A DNA stretch of 64,000 bases. Source: Anabaena azotica FACHB-119 (GTDB lineage: Bacteria; Cyanobacteriota; Cyanobacteriia; Cyanobacteriales; Nostocaceae). Under the pieces are notes generated by a model, which saw only the letters and a list, made by a program, of their open reading frames with translations, had not been told where the DNA came from and searched no databases. Position numbers and translations under genes: made by a program. Location of the stretch: positions 1 to 64,000 of the forward strand of contig NZ_JACJSG010000024.1 of the NCBI RefSeq assembly GCF_014697625.1, written 5' to 3'. Below, one piece after another: positions 34,669 through 42,526 of this stretch (position 1 is the first letter of the stretch; every line of letters starts with the position of its first letter).

Positions 34669-35454
34669 ATTTAGAGACGCTATGGCCGTTGGCCTTTATA
34701 CTAAACAGCCAATTATGATCCGTCTAAAACCATCCAGATGGTAACATAGAGGCCTGTTCATGAAGAATTTCAAACTTTGCAATCAGTTCCCGTAATTTGG
34801 CTGTCTTTAGTTATAGACATTTCTAAATTCTCAATTTCTTGAGCTTGATATACGAAAAAGGTGTATCTTTTATTACATAAAAACTCCTGTCAATAGTTAA
34901 ATAATCATCCTTGAAAGTGATTTAGTTAATCAAATAACTATATGAGAAATTAATGCTTTTATTGTTAGTAAAATCACTAATCAATATAAATAATACACGT
35001 AGGGGAACAGATAAAAAAATATTTATCTGAAATTGTCATGGTAGTTAGACTTAAATGATTGTGGCATTATTTGCAGATTATGCCCTCTATTTTTAGGGAG
35101 ACAATGGTGTAAATATTTTGCTTTGGCTACGGTAAAAGACTGTTGCAGGATGCAAAAGCTAGGAGTAGTGGTTCAACCGCGCCCTTCTCCTTCCCTGCGG
35201 GACGCTACGCGAACGGAGACGCTACCGCGTAGCTTGCTTCCACAAAGTGGTACGACTACGCTCAAGACAGGCTCACCAACCGGAGGCAGAAGATAGCAGA
35301 TAGAAACATTTCTGTTGCTGATTTGCCCTCTGAGAATTTACTAATCTTGATGCTGTTGGCTGGGAAAACCTAAAATTCTTGGTGTATTTTAGATTGCTTC
35401 TAGCTGGCGACAGAAAGATAATTTTGTGATTAACTGCCAAGAATTGAAACTGAA
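34669..35454. other. Intergenic region between divergent genes
   Basis: This 786-base stretch lies between the oxidoreductase and queC. I see no gene. A GC-rich repeat patch occupies about 35180-35280 (GGGACGCTACGCGAACGGAG and related words). The remainder is AT-rich and presumably carries both promoters. Confidence 0.7.
35180..35280. repeat. GC-rich repeat patch (ACGCTACGCGAACG type)
   Basis: The words GGGACGCTACGCGAACGG, CTACCGCGTAGCTTGC and AAGTGGTACGACTACGC belong to the repeat type also seen at 26113-26157 and 51900-52068. Confidence 0.7.
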
Positions 35455-36129
35455 ATGAAAGCTGTAATTTTATTATCTGGTGGATTAGACTCTTCTACAG
35501 TTTTGTACCAAGCAAAAGCCGATGGTTGTGAGTGTTACTCTATTTCCTTTGACTACCAACAGCGCCATCGACGAGAGTTGCACTCTGCTTTTTTAGTAGG
35601 ACAAAAAGCCGGGGTAGTGCAACATCAGGTGGTAAATTTTGATTTACGCCTCTGGGGTGGTTCGGCACTGACAGACGACTCAATTGATTTACCTCAAGAG
35701 CGTTCTTTGGATGAAATGTCACAAAATATTCCTGTGACCTACGTACCAGCCCGGAATACGATATTTTTAAGTTTTGCCTTGGCATATGCGGAAGCGATCG
35801 CCGCACAAAGAGTATACATCGGAGTCAACGCCCTTGATTATTCAGGATATCCAGATTGTCGCCCCGATTATATTCAGGCGATGCGCGAAGTTTTCCGCCT
35901 GGGAACCAAACAAGGACGCGAAGGTCAACCCATAGATATAGTTGCACCTTTAATTAATCTGAAAAAAACCGAAATCATCCAACTAGGGAACCAATTAGGC
36001 GTTCCTTGGGATTTAACTTGGTCATGTTATGCCGGTGCTGATGTTGCTTGCGGTGTCTGTGATTCCTGCCGCTTACGCCTAGCAGCATTTGCGGAATTGG
36101 GGTTAGAAGACCCGGTTCCTTATGCGTAA
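35455..36129 (+). CDS. queC: 7-cyano-7-deazaguanine synthase
   Basis: QueC converts 7-carboxy-7-deazaguanine to preQ0 in queuosine synthesis, using ATP and ammonia. The 224-residue protein has the PP-loop SGGLDSST (8-15) and four zinc cysteines at 191, 199, 202 and 205 (CYAGADVACGVCDSC). Length and spacing are normal for the family. No other que gene is adjacent. The stop codon is followed within two bases by a GGGGATT heptamer array. Confidence 0.95.
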   Translation: MKAVILLSGGLDSSTVLYQAKADGCECYSISFDYQQRHRRELHSAFLVGQKAGVVQHQVVNFDLRLWGGSALTDDSIDLPQERSLDEMSQNIPVTYVPARNTIFLSFALAYAEAIAAQRVYIGVNALDYSGYPDCRPDYIQAMREVFRLGTKQGREGQPIDIVAPLINLKKTEIIQLGNQLGVPWDLTWSCYAGADVACGVCDSCRLRLAAFAELGLEDPVPYA

Positions 36130-36130
36130 G

Positions 36131-36245
36131 GACTGGGGATTGGGGATTGGGGATTGGGGATTAGGTAGTACGAAGTGCTGAATGTTGAGTTCTGAGTGAA
36201 AATTTCTCCCTCATCTCCCTCATCTCCCTCATCTCCACCATTTCC
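36131..36245. repeat. GGGGATT array and CTCATCTCC repeats
   Basis: Four GGGGATT heptamers (36136-36161) lie after queC. At 36205-36240 there are four CTCATCTCC units of the kind also found at 16165-16245 and inside ldpA. Confidence 0.8.
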
Positions 36246-36258
36246 CAGTCCCCAATCC

Positions 36259-37614
36259 CTAAGATCCACCCAAGCGCCGCAATTGAATTTGATGCAGCCT
36301 CGGCCCGTCAACGGAGATGATTGTAAATTCGATATTGTCGTAGCAGAAAATTTCGCCTTTGATGGGCATTTTCTGCAATTGATATAGTAAGAATCCTGCT
36401 AAGGTCTGATACTGTTTTGTTAAAGGTAAATTGAGATGTAATACTTCATTCAGGTCTTCTAGGTTGACTTGGGCTTGCACTAAAAATGTTTGCTGGTCTT
36501 GCATCTCAATCAATAAATCCTCGTTACTTGAGGGTTGACCAGCGTTACCAATAATTTCCGCTATGACATCTTGAATTGTTACTAGCCCTACAGTCCCGCC
36601 AAATTCATCTACCACAATGACCATTGCTGGCTTCTCTTGCTGCATCATGGGCAATAGTTCACTCAGGGGAGTGTGTTCGGGGACAAACCGCGCTGGACGC
36701 ATCCAAGGTTGAATTTGTGTTTCTTGAGATAGCTTACCGACTGCCAAGGGTTTGGCTAAATCTCTAAAATAAACAATCCCCCGAATATCATCTAAGGATT
36801 CACCAATGACGGGATAACGAGAGTGTCCAGTCACGGTCATTTGTGCGAGTAGGTTTTGAAAAGTGGCATCTTTGGGTAAGGCGATAATGCCGTTGCGGGG
36901 AATCATCACATCTTGGGCTGTTACATCTCCAAACTCAAAGATATTATTTAGCAGTTCTCTCTCTGCCATCTGTAAACCTGTGGATTCTCTCTCTGTAGAG
37001 ATAATTAACTGCAATTCTTCTGGGGTTACAGGTGGTCGCCAACTTTGACCTGTGTATTCAATGCGAAACAGGCGTAATAAATAACTGGTAGATTGGTTGA
37101 GAATCCAAATAAAGGGACGGAAAAAACGGACGATCGCTCTTATAGCTGGCCCCAAAAAACGAGCTAGCTGTTCTGAATACAGCATAGCGACAGATTTGGG
37201 GCAAAGTTCGCCTAAAACGATTTGCAAGTAGGCTATTAAGAAAAAGGCAATGGGAATTGAGAGAGAATGAGCGAAAAAATTATTGATATTGATGGGTAAT
37301 GGCCAAGATTTCACCCACCAACGCATGACTACGGCGATCGAACTTTCGCCAATCCAACCCAAAGCTAAACTAGAAAGGGTGATGCCTAACTGGGTAGTGG
37401 ATAAGAGTCTATCGATGTTGCGCTGTAGTGACTCGACAGAGATCGCCTGAATATCACCAGCCATGACTAACTGATGAATGCGCGATCGCCTGACGGTCAC
37501 TATCGAAAATTCTGCCGTTACAAAAAAAGCATTGATTAAAATCAGCAGCAGCACTGATAATAACCGCAGCCCCACATCTGTCAAACTCAAATTAGGAAAT
37601 TCATTCACCGCCAA
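36259..37614 (-). CDS. CNNM/HlyC-CorC family transporter-like protein
   Basis: The 451-residue protein has an N-terminal DUF21 (CNNM) membrane domain with about four membrane segments (10-180), two CBS domains (about 220-340; DVMIPRNGI and MVIVVDEFGGTVG mark them) and a C-terminal CorC/HlyC domain (about 360-440). Relatives transport or regulate Mg2+ and Co2+; 'hemolysin' is a historical name. The CBS pair probably binds adenine nucleotides. Its 3' end converges on queC through a repeat segment. Confidence 0.9.
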   Translation of the reverse strand: MAVNEFPNLSLTDVGLRLLSVLLLILINAFFVTAEFSIVTVRRSRIHQLVMAGDIQAISVESLQRNIDRLLSTTQLGITLSSLALGWIGESSIAVVMRWWVKSWPLPININNFFAHSLSIPIAFFLIAYLQIVLGELCPKSVAMLYSEQLARFLGPAIRAIVRFFRPFIWILNQSTSYLLRLFRIEYTGQSWRPPVTPEELQLIISTERESTGLQMAERELLNNIFEFGDVTAQDVMIPRNGIIALPKDATFQNLLAQMTVTGHSRYPVIGESLDDIRGIVYFRDLAKPLAVGKLSQETQIQPWMRPARFVPEHTPLSELLPMMQQEKPAMVIVVDEFGGTVGLVTIQDVIAEIIGNAGQPSSNEDLLIEMQDQQTFLVQAQVNLEDLNEVLHLNLPLTKQYQTLAGFLLYQLQKMPIKGEIFCYDNIEFTIISVDGPRLHQIQLRRLGGS

Positions 37615-37621
37615 ATCTTTT

Positions 37622-37674
37622 TAGTCATTAGTCAATAGTCCATAGTCAATAGTCATTAGTCCATAGTCATTAGT
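37622..37674. repeat. TAGTCAT/TAGTCAA heptamer array
   Basis: Seven heptamers precede the CNNM gene on its 5' side. Confidence 0.85.
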
Positions 37675-37676
37675 TT

Positions 37677-37775
37677 TCCTCCTCTGCTCCTCTGCTCCTC
37701 TGCTCCTCTGCTCCTCTGCTCCTTTCCCATCCTGGGAGGGGTTAGGGGTGGGTTGCTCCCCTGCTCCTCTGCTCC
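37677..37775. repeat. CTCCTCTG tandem units plus CCTGGGAGGGG module
   Basis: Five CTGCTCCT units (37680-37720) are followed by the module at 37718-37760 that recurs at 16124-16165 and, inverted, inside ldpA at 9304-9343. Confidence 0.85.
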
Positions 37776-37782
37776 CCAGTCC

Positions 37783-38484
37783 CTACTTATCCACTGGAAC
37801 ATTTGTCACTTCTAGCTTCAATTTTTGATCTGGATAATCTGTCAGTGAGAGAGAGACTTTCTTGACATCATCTAATAAAGCTGTGGGAATACTGACAGTA
37901 CCAGTAAATGCTGGGCCGTTGGCGGGTAAATCTGTTGGTAAACCCTCGGTACTTGCACTGAGAGTTCTACCTTTGTCATCGGTAACATCCAAAAAACTAT
38001 ACAAAAAGCGTACAGAATCTTTACCTTTATTCTCCATTTTGACTTTTAACAGTAAATCACCGCCAGAGTAACGAGCAGATTGTACAGCCATTGTTACCCC
38101 TTCGCTTTCGGCGCTAACGGGAAACCCTGGTTGGAGTTTTTCTTCAACTACTTCCTTGGGCTTTTCTTCTGGTTTCTGCTTCTTGCTGGTAATTTCCTCA
38201 TCATCTTCATTTTGTTTGTCGGACTTAGCAGCTTTTGACTTACCGTCAATACGTGCTTTAACAGTTTTTAATATATCTTCTTCTTTTAAGAAGGTCACAG
38301 ACCCTGATTGTGAGCTATTTGTTTTAGTAGCAGCAAACTTGCTGGTAGGACGACCATCGGGTGTGGTTACGCCTTTGAGTGCGGAACTTCCCAAGTCAAA
38401 ACCTAGAAACGCACTCACGGAACCTGCGCCTAACATAAGGAATAACAAAATCAAAGTTAGAAGTACAGTAGAATTTATTTTCAT
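37783..38484 (-). CDS. Hypothetical anchored protein
   Basis: The 233-residue protein has an N-terminal hydrophobic segment (residues 5-27) that may be a signal anchor, a highly charged Lys/Glu/Asp-rich middle (about 85-125) and a C-terminal segment of about 100 residues with the strand-rich look of a DUF4352-like beta sandwich (VTMAVQSARY, LLKVKMENKGKDSVRF). No catalytic motif is visible. It would lie outside the plasma membrane or in the periplasm. It sits upstream of the CNNM gene on the same strand, with repeats between. Confidence 0.7.
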   Translation of the reverse strand: MKINSTVLLTLILLFLMLGAGSVSAFLGFDLGSSALKGVTTPDGRPTSKFAATKTNSSQSGSVTFLKEEDILKTVKARIDGKSKAAKSDKQNEDDEEITSKKQKPEEKPKEVVEEKLQPGFPVSAESEGVTMAVQSARYSGGDLLLKVKMENKGKDSVRFLYSFLDVTDDKGRTLSASTEGLPTDLPANGPAFTGTVSIPTALLDDVKKVSLSLTDYPDQKLKLEVTNVPVDK

Positions 38485-38680
38485 AAGCTATTGCAGAAAA
38501 ATGCTGGTCTATATTAGCTGGTCTATGTTAAGACCTTTGAAGCTGTATAGCTAGTTCCTTAAAATAACTGAATTAATCATAGTCGCCACTATTCCATAAT
38601 TAATTATGTAATATAAAAATCTAATAAACCATTTTAGAAGGTACACAAGTCTGATAGTCTAGGATACAATTAAAACTTAA

Positions 38681-38753
38681 CCAGGGTTGGCCGAGCGGTT
38701 GAGGCAGCGAACTCATAATTCGCCCAAGGCAGGTTCAACTCCTGCACCCTGGA
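38681..38753 (+). tRNA. tRNA with CAU anticodon, probably tRNA-Ile(CAU)
   Basis: All four arms can be drawn: acceptor CCAGGGT/ACCCTGG, D stem GCC/GGC, anticodon stem GCGAA/TTCGC with loop CTCATAA (anticodon CAT at 38714-38716) and T stem GCAGG/CCTGC. The 3' CCA is not encoded. The first pair is C1-G72 and not the initiator mismatch, so this is not tRNA-fMet. Resemblance to plastid trnI-CAU in the D arm suggests the lysidine-modified isoleucine tRNA, but elongator Met remains possible. Confidence 0.93.
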
Positions 38754-38815
38754 TTATAATCAGTTATGAGAAAAATAATTGCTATTAAAGGGTGGGGGTT
38801 GGTAAAGGGCAAAGC

Positions 38816-38967
38816 AGGATGATTTCATACGAAAAAAGAAAAATTTATAAGTCTTGATTTCTGGTGTTGTAGCAGAGATTTTGACCCCTATCCAAACCTC
38901 TCCCCCCAAGGGGGGAGAGGCTTTGCAACACATTGGTCTTTTTTCTTTGATTGTATGAAACCACCCT
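38816..38967. repeat. MITE-like element with GATTTCATACGAAAAAAG ends
   Basis: AGGATGATTTCATACGAAAA at the left and TTTTCTTTGATTGTATGAAA at the right are imperfect inverted repeats. The interior contains a CTCTCCCCCCAAGGGGGGAG hairpin. The element is flanked by similar copies of GGGGGTTGGTAAAGGGCAAAG (38792-38815 and 38968-38990), which could be a long target duplication or part of an older repeat. Confidence 0.75.
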
Positions 38968-39037
38968 GGGGGGTTAGTAAAGGGCAAAGGTAACTGATTC
39001 TTACTTTTCGCCTTAACCTTTCCCCTTTCCCCCTCTT

Positions 39038-39472
39038 TTATCTTTGTGTCATATTGTCAAACCGAAATTCCGTTCCCGTCTTTAATTTGTTGGCATTCAT
39101 ACGCGGGGACATGAGCAAAGTTGTATCGTAGGGATTGGGTAAATCTGGAGTGCGAAGATAGGGGTCATTCATACTCTGTTGGGTAAGAACATCGCGGTAG
39201 AGTGTGTTGACTAACTCAGCATCGCGGACAATTTCATTTTCTGGGAAGGATTTGCCAAAACCATTACCAGTACCAAAAAATGAGTCTAACTGGCGTTTGA
39301 TTGTGGAATTTCGGTAAAAGTTGGGGTCGTGGCGAAAGAAAGCCCGCTCAAATACATCACTTGCACTTTCATAATTAGGGGGTGCTGATTCGGCAACGGC
39401 TATAGAAGGAATGGCGATCGCAGTAGCTAACAGCAATAATAAACCACTGAGGGGTGGAAATTTTATACCCAT
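39038..39472 (-). CDS. Hypothetical secreted protein
   Basis: The 144-residue protein has a clear signal peptide (hydrophobic residues 9-24, cleavage after AVA near residue 27). The mature part is polar, with Phe/Asn/Asp-rich segments (RAFFRHDPNFYRNSTIKRQ) and no known motif. I recognise it only as a cyanobacterial hypothetical. It is divergent from pyrE with about 100 bases between the starts. Confidence 0.7.
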   Translation of the reverse strand: MGIKFPPLSGLLLLLATAIAIPSIAVAESAPPNYESASDVFERAFFRHDPNFYRNSTIKRQLDSFFGTGNGFGKSFPENEIVRDAELVNTLYRDVLTQQSMNDPYLRTPDLPNPYDTTLLMSPRMNANKLKTGTEFRFDNMTQR

Positions 39473-39573
39473 CTTTTTTACTCCTCAACTTTTGGGTGAA
39501 TCTTAACTTATGCTTAATTGCAGAACTCCGATGAGTTCAACCTTTGGTGTAGCACAACTTATAATGTTTTGTA

Positions 39574-40224
39574 ATGACGTATTCTACTGAAACCCTTACG
39601 CAATCGGATAATTGGGCAGCCACTGCCGATGTTACCACCCTGCGCCAAAAACTACTGGATTTATTTTGTCAACTGGCTTATCAAGAGGGTGATTTTGTTC
39701 TCTCTTCAGGACAACCCAGTTCTTACTATATCAATGGTAAACAGGTGACACTGCACCCCCAAGGGGCTTTAGCAATTGGTAGGGTGCTGTTGTCTATTTT
39801 ACCTCCAGATACTCAAGCAGTAGCTGGATTAACACTGGGGGCTGATCCAATGGTGACAGCAGTGAGTGTGGTTTCTGCTTATGAAAATCAACCCATACCA
39901 GCGTTGATTATTCGTAAAGAAGCTAAAGGTCATGGGACTAAGGCATATATTGAAGGCCCCAATTTGCCAGAAGGGGCTAAAGTTGTGGTTTTGGAAGATG
40001 TGGTTACGACTGGACAATCGGCGATGAAAGCTGTTGACCGCCTCAGAGGGGCGGGTTATGTTGTAGATGAGGTAATTTCTCTAGTAGACAGACAGCAAGG
40101 GGGAGCAGAGTTTTACCAGTCTGTTGGGTTGAAGTTTACAGCAGTGTTTGCGATCGCGGATCTTCAACAAAGGTATCGAGAATTGGGTAGTCATACCAGG
40201 GGACAGGTAACAGGTGACAGGTGA
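39574..40224 (+). CDS. pyrE: Orotate phosphoribosyltransferase
   Basis: PyrE joins orotate and PRPP to make OMP. The 216-residue protein has the PRPP loop VLEDVVTTGQSA (about 135-146) and the conserved KxxKGHGTK region before it. The C-terminal residues RGQVTGDR are encoded by a TATAGCAG-family repeat (GGACAGGTAACAGGTGACAG) that supplies the stop codon, so about 10 terminal residues are not native. The gene is not near pyrC (1997-3316). Confidence 0.93.
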   Translation: MTYSTETLTQSDNWAATADVTTLRQKLLDLFCQLAYQEGDFVLSSGQPSSYYINGKQVTLHPQGALAIGRVLLSILPPDTQAVAGLTLGADPMVTAVSVVSAYENQPIPALIIRKEAKGHGTKAYIEGPNLPEGAKVVVLEDVVTTGQSAMKAVDRLRGAGYVVDEVISLVDRQQGGAEFYQSVGLKFTAVFAIADLQQRYRELGSHTRGQVTGDR

Positions 40225-40298
40225 CAGACCAGGGAAGCTGCTTAATATAAGGGTTTTATGATTTACCTATGTCCTAACCTATGTGGCTACTACCATAG
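40197..40298 (+). repeat. TATAGCAG-family element fused to the pyrE end
   Basis: From CAGGGGACAGGTAACAGG the copy follows the common order to TATGTCCTAACCTATGTGGC and CTACCATAG. The leading TATAG part has been lost; the repeat begins inside pyrE. Confidence 0.8.
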
Positions 40299-40528
40299 TA
40301 AGCCATAACTTAAGCACAAGGTTGTGTTTTGAGGCTGGGTGTAAAGGTTTTGGAGACTTACACCCTCATAACCTTGTCCAAACCTGTGATTTTTCCTTTT
40401 CGTGGATAAGTTCTCAAGTTTTCAGCGATCGCACTCTTTGATACTTTGATAGGCGATGGTGTGATTTCCCATCCTAGTTTACGTAGAAATACTAGCTATC
40501 ATAGAAGATAAGAGTTCAGCAAAGTGAA
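40225..40528. other. Intergenic gap with two repeats
   Basis: After the TATAGCAG copy there is a degenerate ACTTAAGCAC-type element at 40307-40413 (relative of 1718-1858). The last 100 bases hold a HIP1 site and the presumed promoter of the HNH gene. No other gene is visible. Confidence 0.7.
40307..40413. repeat. Degenerate relative of the AGGACTTACGCA element
   Basis: ACTTAAGCAC at the left and GTGGATAAGT at the right are partial inverted repeats. The interior (GGCTGGGTGTAAAGG and CCTTGTCCAAACC) matches that of 1718-1858. Confidence 0.7.
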
Positions 40529-40819
40529 GTGTCTAACAAGAAACTACGGCAATGTGAACTGTGCCAACGTGAGATGGATAAATTGACAGTCCATCATTTG
40601 GTTCCGCGACAAAATACCAAACGCAAGAAACAAGACCCTGGAGAAACTGTAAATATCTGTTCTGCTTGTCATCGGCAGATTCATACTTTATTTGATAATA
40701 AGCTTCTTGCCAAGGAATTAAATACTGTTGAAAAACTCAGTACTGAACCACAAATGGAAAAATTCTTGACGTGGGTAAGGAAACAACGCCCCGATAAGCG
40801 GATTTCCGTCCATCGCTAA
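40529..40819 (+). CDS. HNH-type endonuclease-like protein
   Basis: The 96-residue protein has two zinc knuckles (CELC at 8-11 and CSAC near residue 53) and the HNH core: HHLVPR, the central Asn in TVNICSACH and HRQIH. This is a stand-alone HNH domain of McrA type, common as a small nuclease in genomes and mobile elements. The start is GTG. No restriction partner is present. It precedes an EACC1-like protein by about 50 bases on the same strand, so the two may share a transcript. Confidence 0.85.
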   Translation: MSNKKLRQCELCQREMDKLTVHHLVPRQNTKRKKQDPGETVNICSACHRQIHTLFDNKLLAKELNTVEKLSTEPQMEKFLTWVRKQRPDKRISVHR

Positions 40820-40869
40820 TAATTAAGCAATTACAATTTAGGTGATTAGTTATACTTGCGGATGGGTTT

Positions 40870-41196
40870 ATGGCAGATATTCGTTTAGCTATTGAAGGTG
40901 AGGATGCAGTTGCAGCTACAGAAGCGTTGTTAGCAATTCCTGGGATATCGGGGAATTATCAGGTGAGCGATGAAGCGCCGAAAAAAGAAACTGTAGTGGC
41001 GACTATAGCGACTATTATCGGGATTGTGGGGGGTGCGATCGCCATTGCTGAACAAATCCGCAAATGGTATCAGGAGTATAAAGCGAATCAGTCTGGAAAA
41101 CGGATTGAAAAGGTGTTGATTGTCGGGCGTAATGGTAGGCGTATCCTTTTGGAAGATGCAACCATAGAAGAAATTCGGCAAATTTTAGAAGAGTGA
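40870..41196 (+). CDS. EACC1-like effector-associated protein
   Basis: The 108-residue protein has a short N-terminal strand segment (ADIRLAIEGEDAV), a hydrophobic helix (about 43-61: VVATIATIIGIVGGAIAIAE), an amphipathic helix and a C-terminal strand-rich end (VLIVGRNGRRILLEDATIE). This order fits the 'effector-associated constant component' (EACC1) proposed for NTP-dependent bacterial conflict systems. The assignment is by pattern only. No caspase, STAND ATPase or nuclease effector other than the adjacent HNH protein is seen, so it may be an orphan. Confidence 0.55.
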   Translation: MADIRLAIEGEDAVAATEALLAIPGISGNYQVSDEAPKKETVVATIATIIGIVGGAIAIAEQIRKWYQEYKANQSGKRIEKVLIVGRNGRRILLEDATIEEIRQILEE

Positions 41197-41498
41197 AGGT
41201 TTTTGAGGAAGTTTGTAGTGAGGACTTTAGTCCTCAAAGAAAGGACTGAAGTCCTTACTACGAACTCAGTGTTATATTTGATTGAATTACTGAGTTTTTG
41301 GACTTAGAACGTGCGTAGGCATTGCCCGTCGGAGACATCGCTCCACATCGACCTCAAGCTAATTACCGATAATTTTGTTTAGTTACGCTACTTTGCGACT
41401 GTTCTTTCTCTAGTGCCAATAATAGAAAGTATGATTGATTACTCCAAGACAAAATGAGTCAAAGTTATTTGATAAAAGCATCAATAGAACATCACTTT
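41197..41498. other. Gap with a palindromic repeat
   Basis: The 302 bases between the EACC1-like gene and the convergent hypothetical gene contain the GGACTTTAGTCC element (41211-41265). Nothing else is recognised. Confidence 0.7.
41211..41265. repeat. GGACTTTAGTCCT palindromic element
   Basis: GTTTGTAGTGAGGACTTTAG and its complement-like right half ending TACTACGAAC frame the element. It is the second complete copy of the 26911-26964 family. Confidence 0.85.
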
Positions 41499-42044
41499 TT
41501 ATCGTTCTTTGGCTTCTAAAGCTGCTACTCTTTCCTCAAGAGCAACTATCCTTTGAATTAGTGGTATATCGGAAGTAGAATCAAGGTATTTAGCTAAAGC
41601 ACTAACTACAACATCCGTTTGAGACATACCTGTTTTTTGGATATGAATATTGAGCTTCCGTAAAATAAATAGTGGAACTCTTACAGCAATCTGAGCTTTT
41701 CTTTTAGGTGATGAGCCTTTAATTTTTGGTTCTACCGTTAATGGATCTACGGCTTCTATAGGGCAATTATTATTTGTATATGCTTCATAATCCCCGTTAC
41801 AAATCGTAAAGTATCTTCGATAAAAATACTCTGGATCTCCATTCCTTGAACTAGGAGGCGTATGATCTTCTAGGTTTGCATAGCCAATAAGTTTATGTCC
41901 CTCCTCAATCTCTCTTTTCCGGGATTGAGAAATTCCTTGTCTTGTAGAAAAATCTGTGAATCCTTCTCGCACCCAAGGATAATCATTAGGATCAAAGAGC
42001 CAAATAATTTCTTTTTCGTAGTTAAGACTTTCTTCTTGCCGCAT
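41499..42044 (-). CDS. Hypothetical protein with ribbon-helix-helix-like C-terminus
   Basis: The 181-residue protein has an acidic/aromatic N-terminal half (EKEIIWLFDPNDYPWV) without a known fold. Its C-terminal third (residues of about 115-160: QIAVRVPLFILRKL, GMSQTDVVVSALAKYL) reads like a ribbon-helix-helix DNA-binding domain, followed by a short coiled coil (IQRIVALEERVAALEAKE). It may be a regulator. A 20-base-arm hairpin lies just upstream of its start, in its 5' leader. Confidence 0.6.
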   Translation of the reverse strand: MRQEESLNYEKEIIWLFDPNDYPWVREGFTDFSTRQGISQSRKREIEEGHKLIGYANLEDHTPPSSRNGDPEYFYRRYFTICNGDYEAYTNNNCPIEAVDPLTVEPKIKGSSPKRKAQIAVRVPLFILRKLNIHIQKTGMSQTDVVVSALAKYLDSTSDIPLIQRIVALEERVAALEAKER

Positions 42045-42073
42045 ATTTTTATTTTTTGTAAATCGATTACTAT

Positions 42074-42118
42074 TTTAGCTTTGCATGGCATTGACATACA
42101 ATGCCATGCAAAGCTAAA
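42074..42118. promoter_or_regulatory. Perfect 20-base inverted repeat in the leader
   Basis: The arms 42074-42093 and 42099-42118 (TTTAGCTTTGCATGGCATTG and its exact complement) enclose ACATA. It lies 30 bases upstream of the 41499-42044 start. No T run follows, so a terminator role is doubtful; an operator or RNA leader hairpin is possible. Confidence 0.6.
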
Positions 42119-42266
42119 TTCTTTCATAGCCCTCTTGGGTGTTATCTCATAAGTGGGCGGTAGCACAACAAAACTGAGAGGGCAGGTCTTCTGTGTCACT
42201 ACCACTCCCGACAGCACAGTTATTAGAATGAAATAGCCGACTCGCAATGGTTTTATAAGGAGGATA

Positions 42267-42482
42267 ATGAGTCAGTCAGCAATCATTACCGCATCGCCAG
42301 ATGTGATGAGTGGTACACCAGTCTTTGCAGGAACGCGAGTGCCTGTACAAACCCTGCTGGATTATTTGAAGGCAGGAGAGTCAATTGATGATTTTCTAGA
42401 GGGATTCCCCACAGTCAAGCGAGAACAGGTGATTGCCTTTCTGGAAGCCGCACAAGCGCAGATTCTGAAGTTGGTTGCATAG
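42267..42482 (+). CDS. DUF433 protein
   Basis: The 71-residue protein starts ATG behind a near-perfect AAGGAGG ribosome site (42257-42263). It has the family segments PDVMSGTPVFAGTRVPV and the helical GFPTVKREQVIAFLE. DUF433 proteins have a winged-helix-like fold and usually act as the antitoxin-like partner of DUF5615 PIN-like proteins. Here the partner position is taken by an Uma2-family gene 44 bases downstream, so the pairing is unusual. Confidence 0.85.
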   Translation: MSQSAIITASPDVMSGTPVFAGTRVPVQTLLDYLKAGESIDDFLEGFPTVKREQVIAFLEAAQAQILKLVA

Positions 42483-42526
42483 TGTGAATATCTTATAAAG
42501 CTTGCACATGAACAGGAGAATTAGCA

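Noticed and set aside
38681..38753. Initiator tRNA-fMet
   Set aside because: Position 1 pairs with 72 (C-G), and the anticodon stem lacks the three G-C pairs typical of initiators.
38760..38987. Minus-strand frame next to the tRNA
   Set aside because: It translates the inverted-repeat element at 38816-38967.
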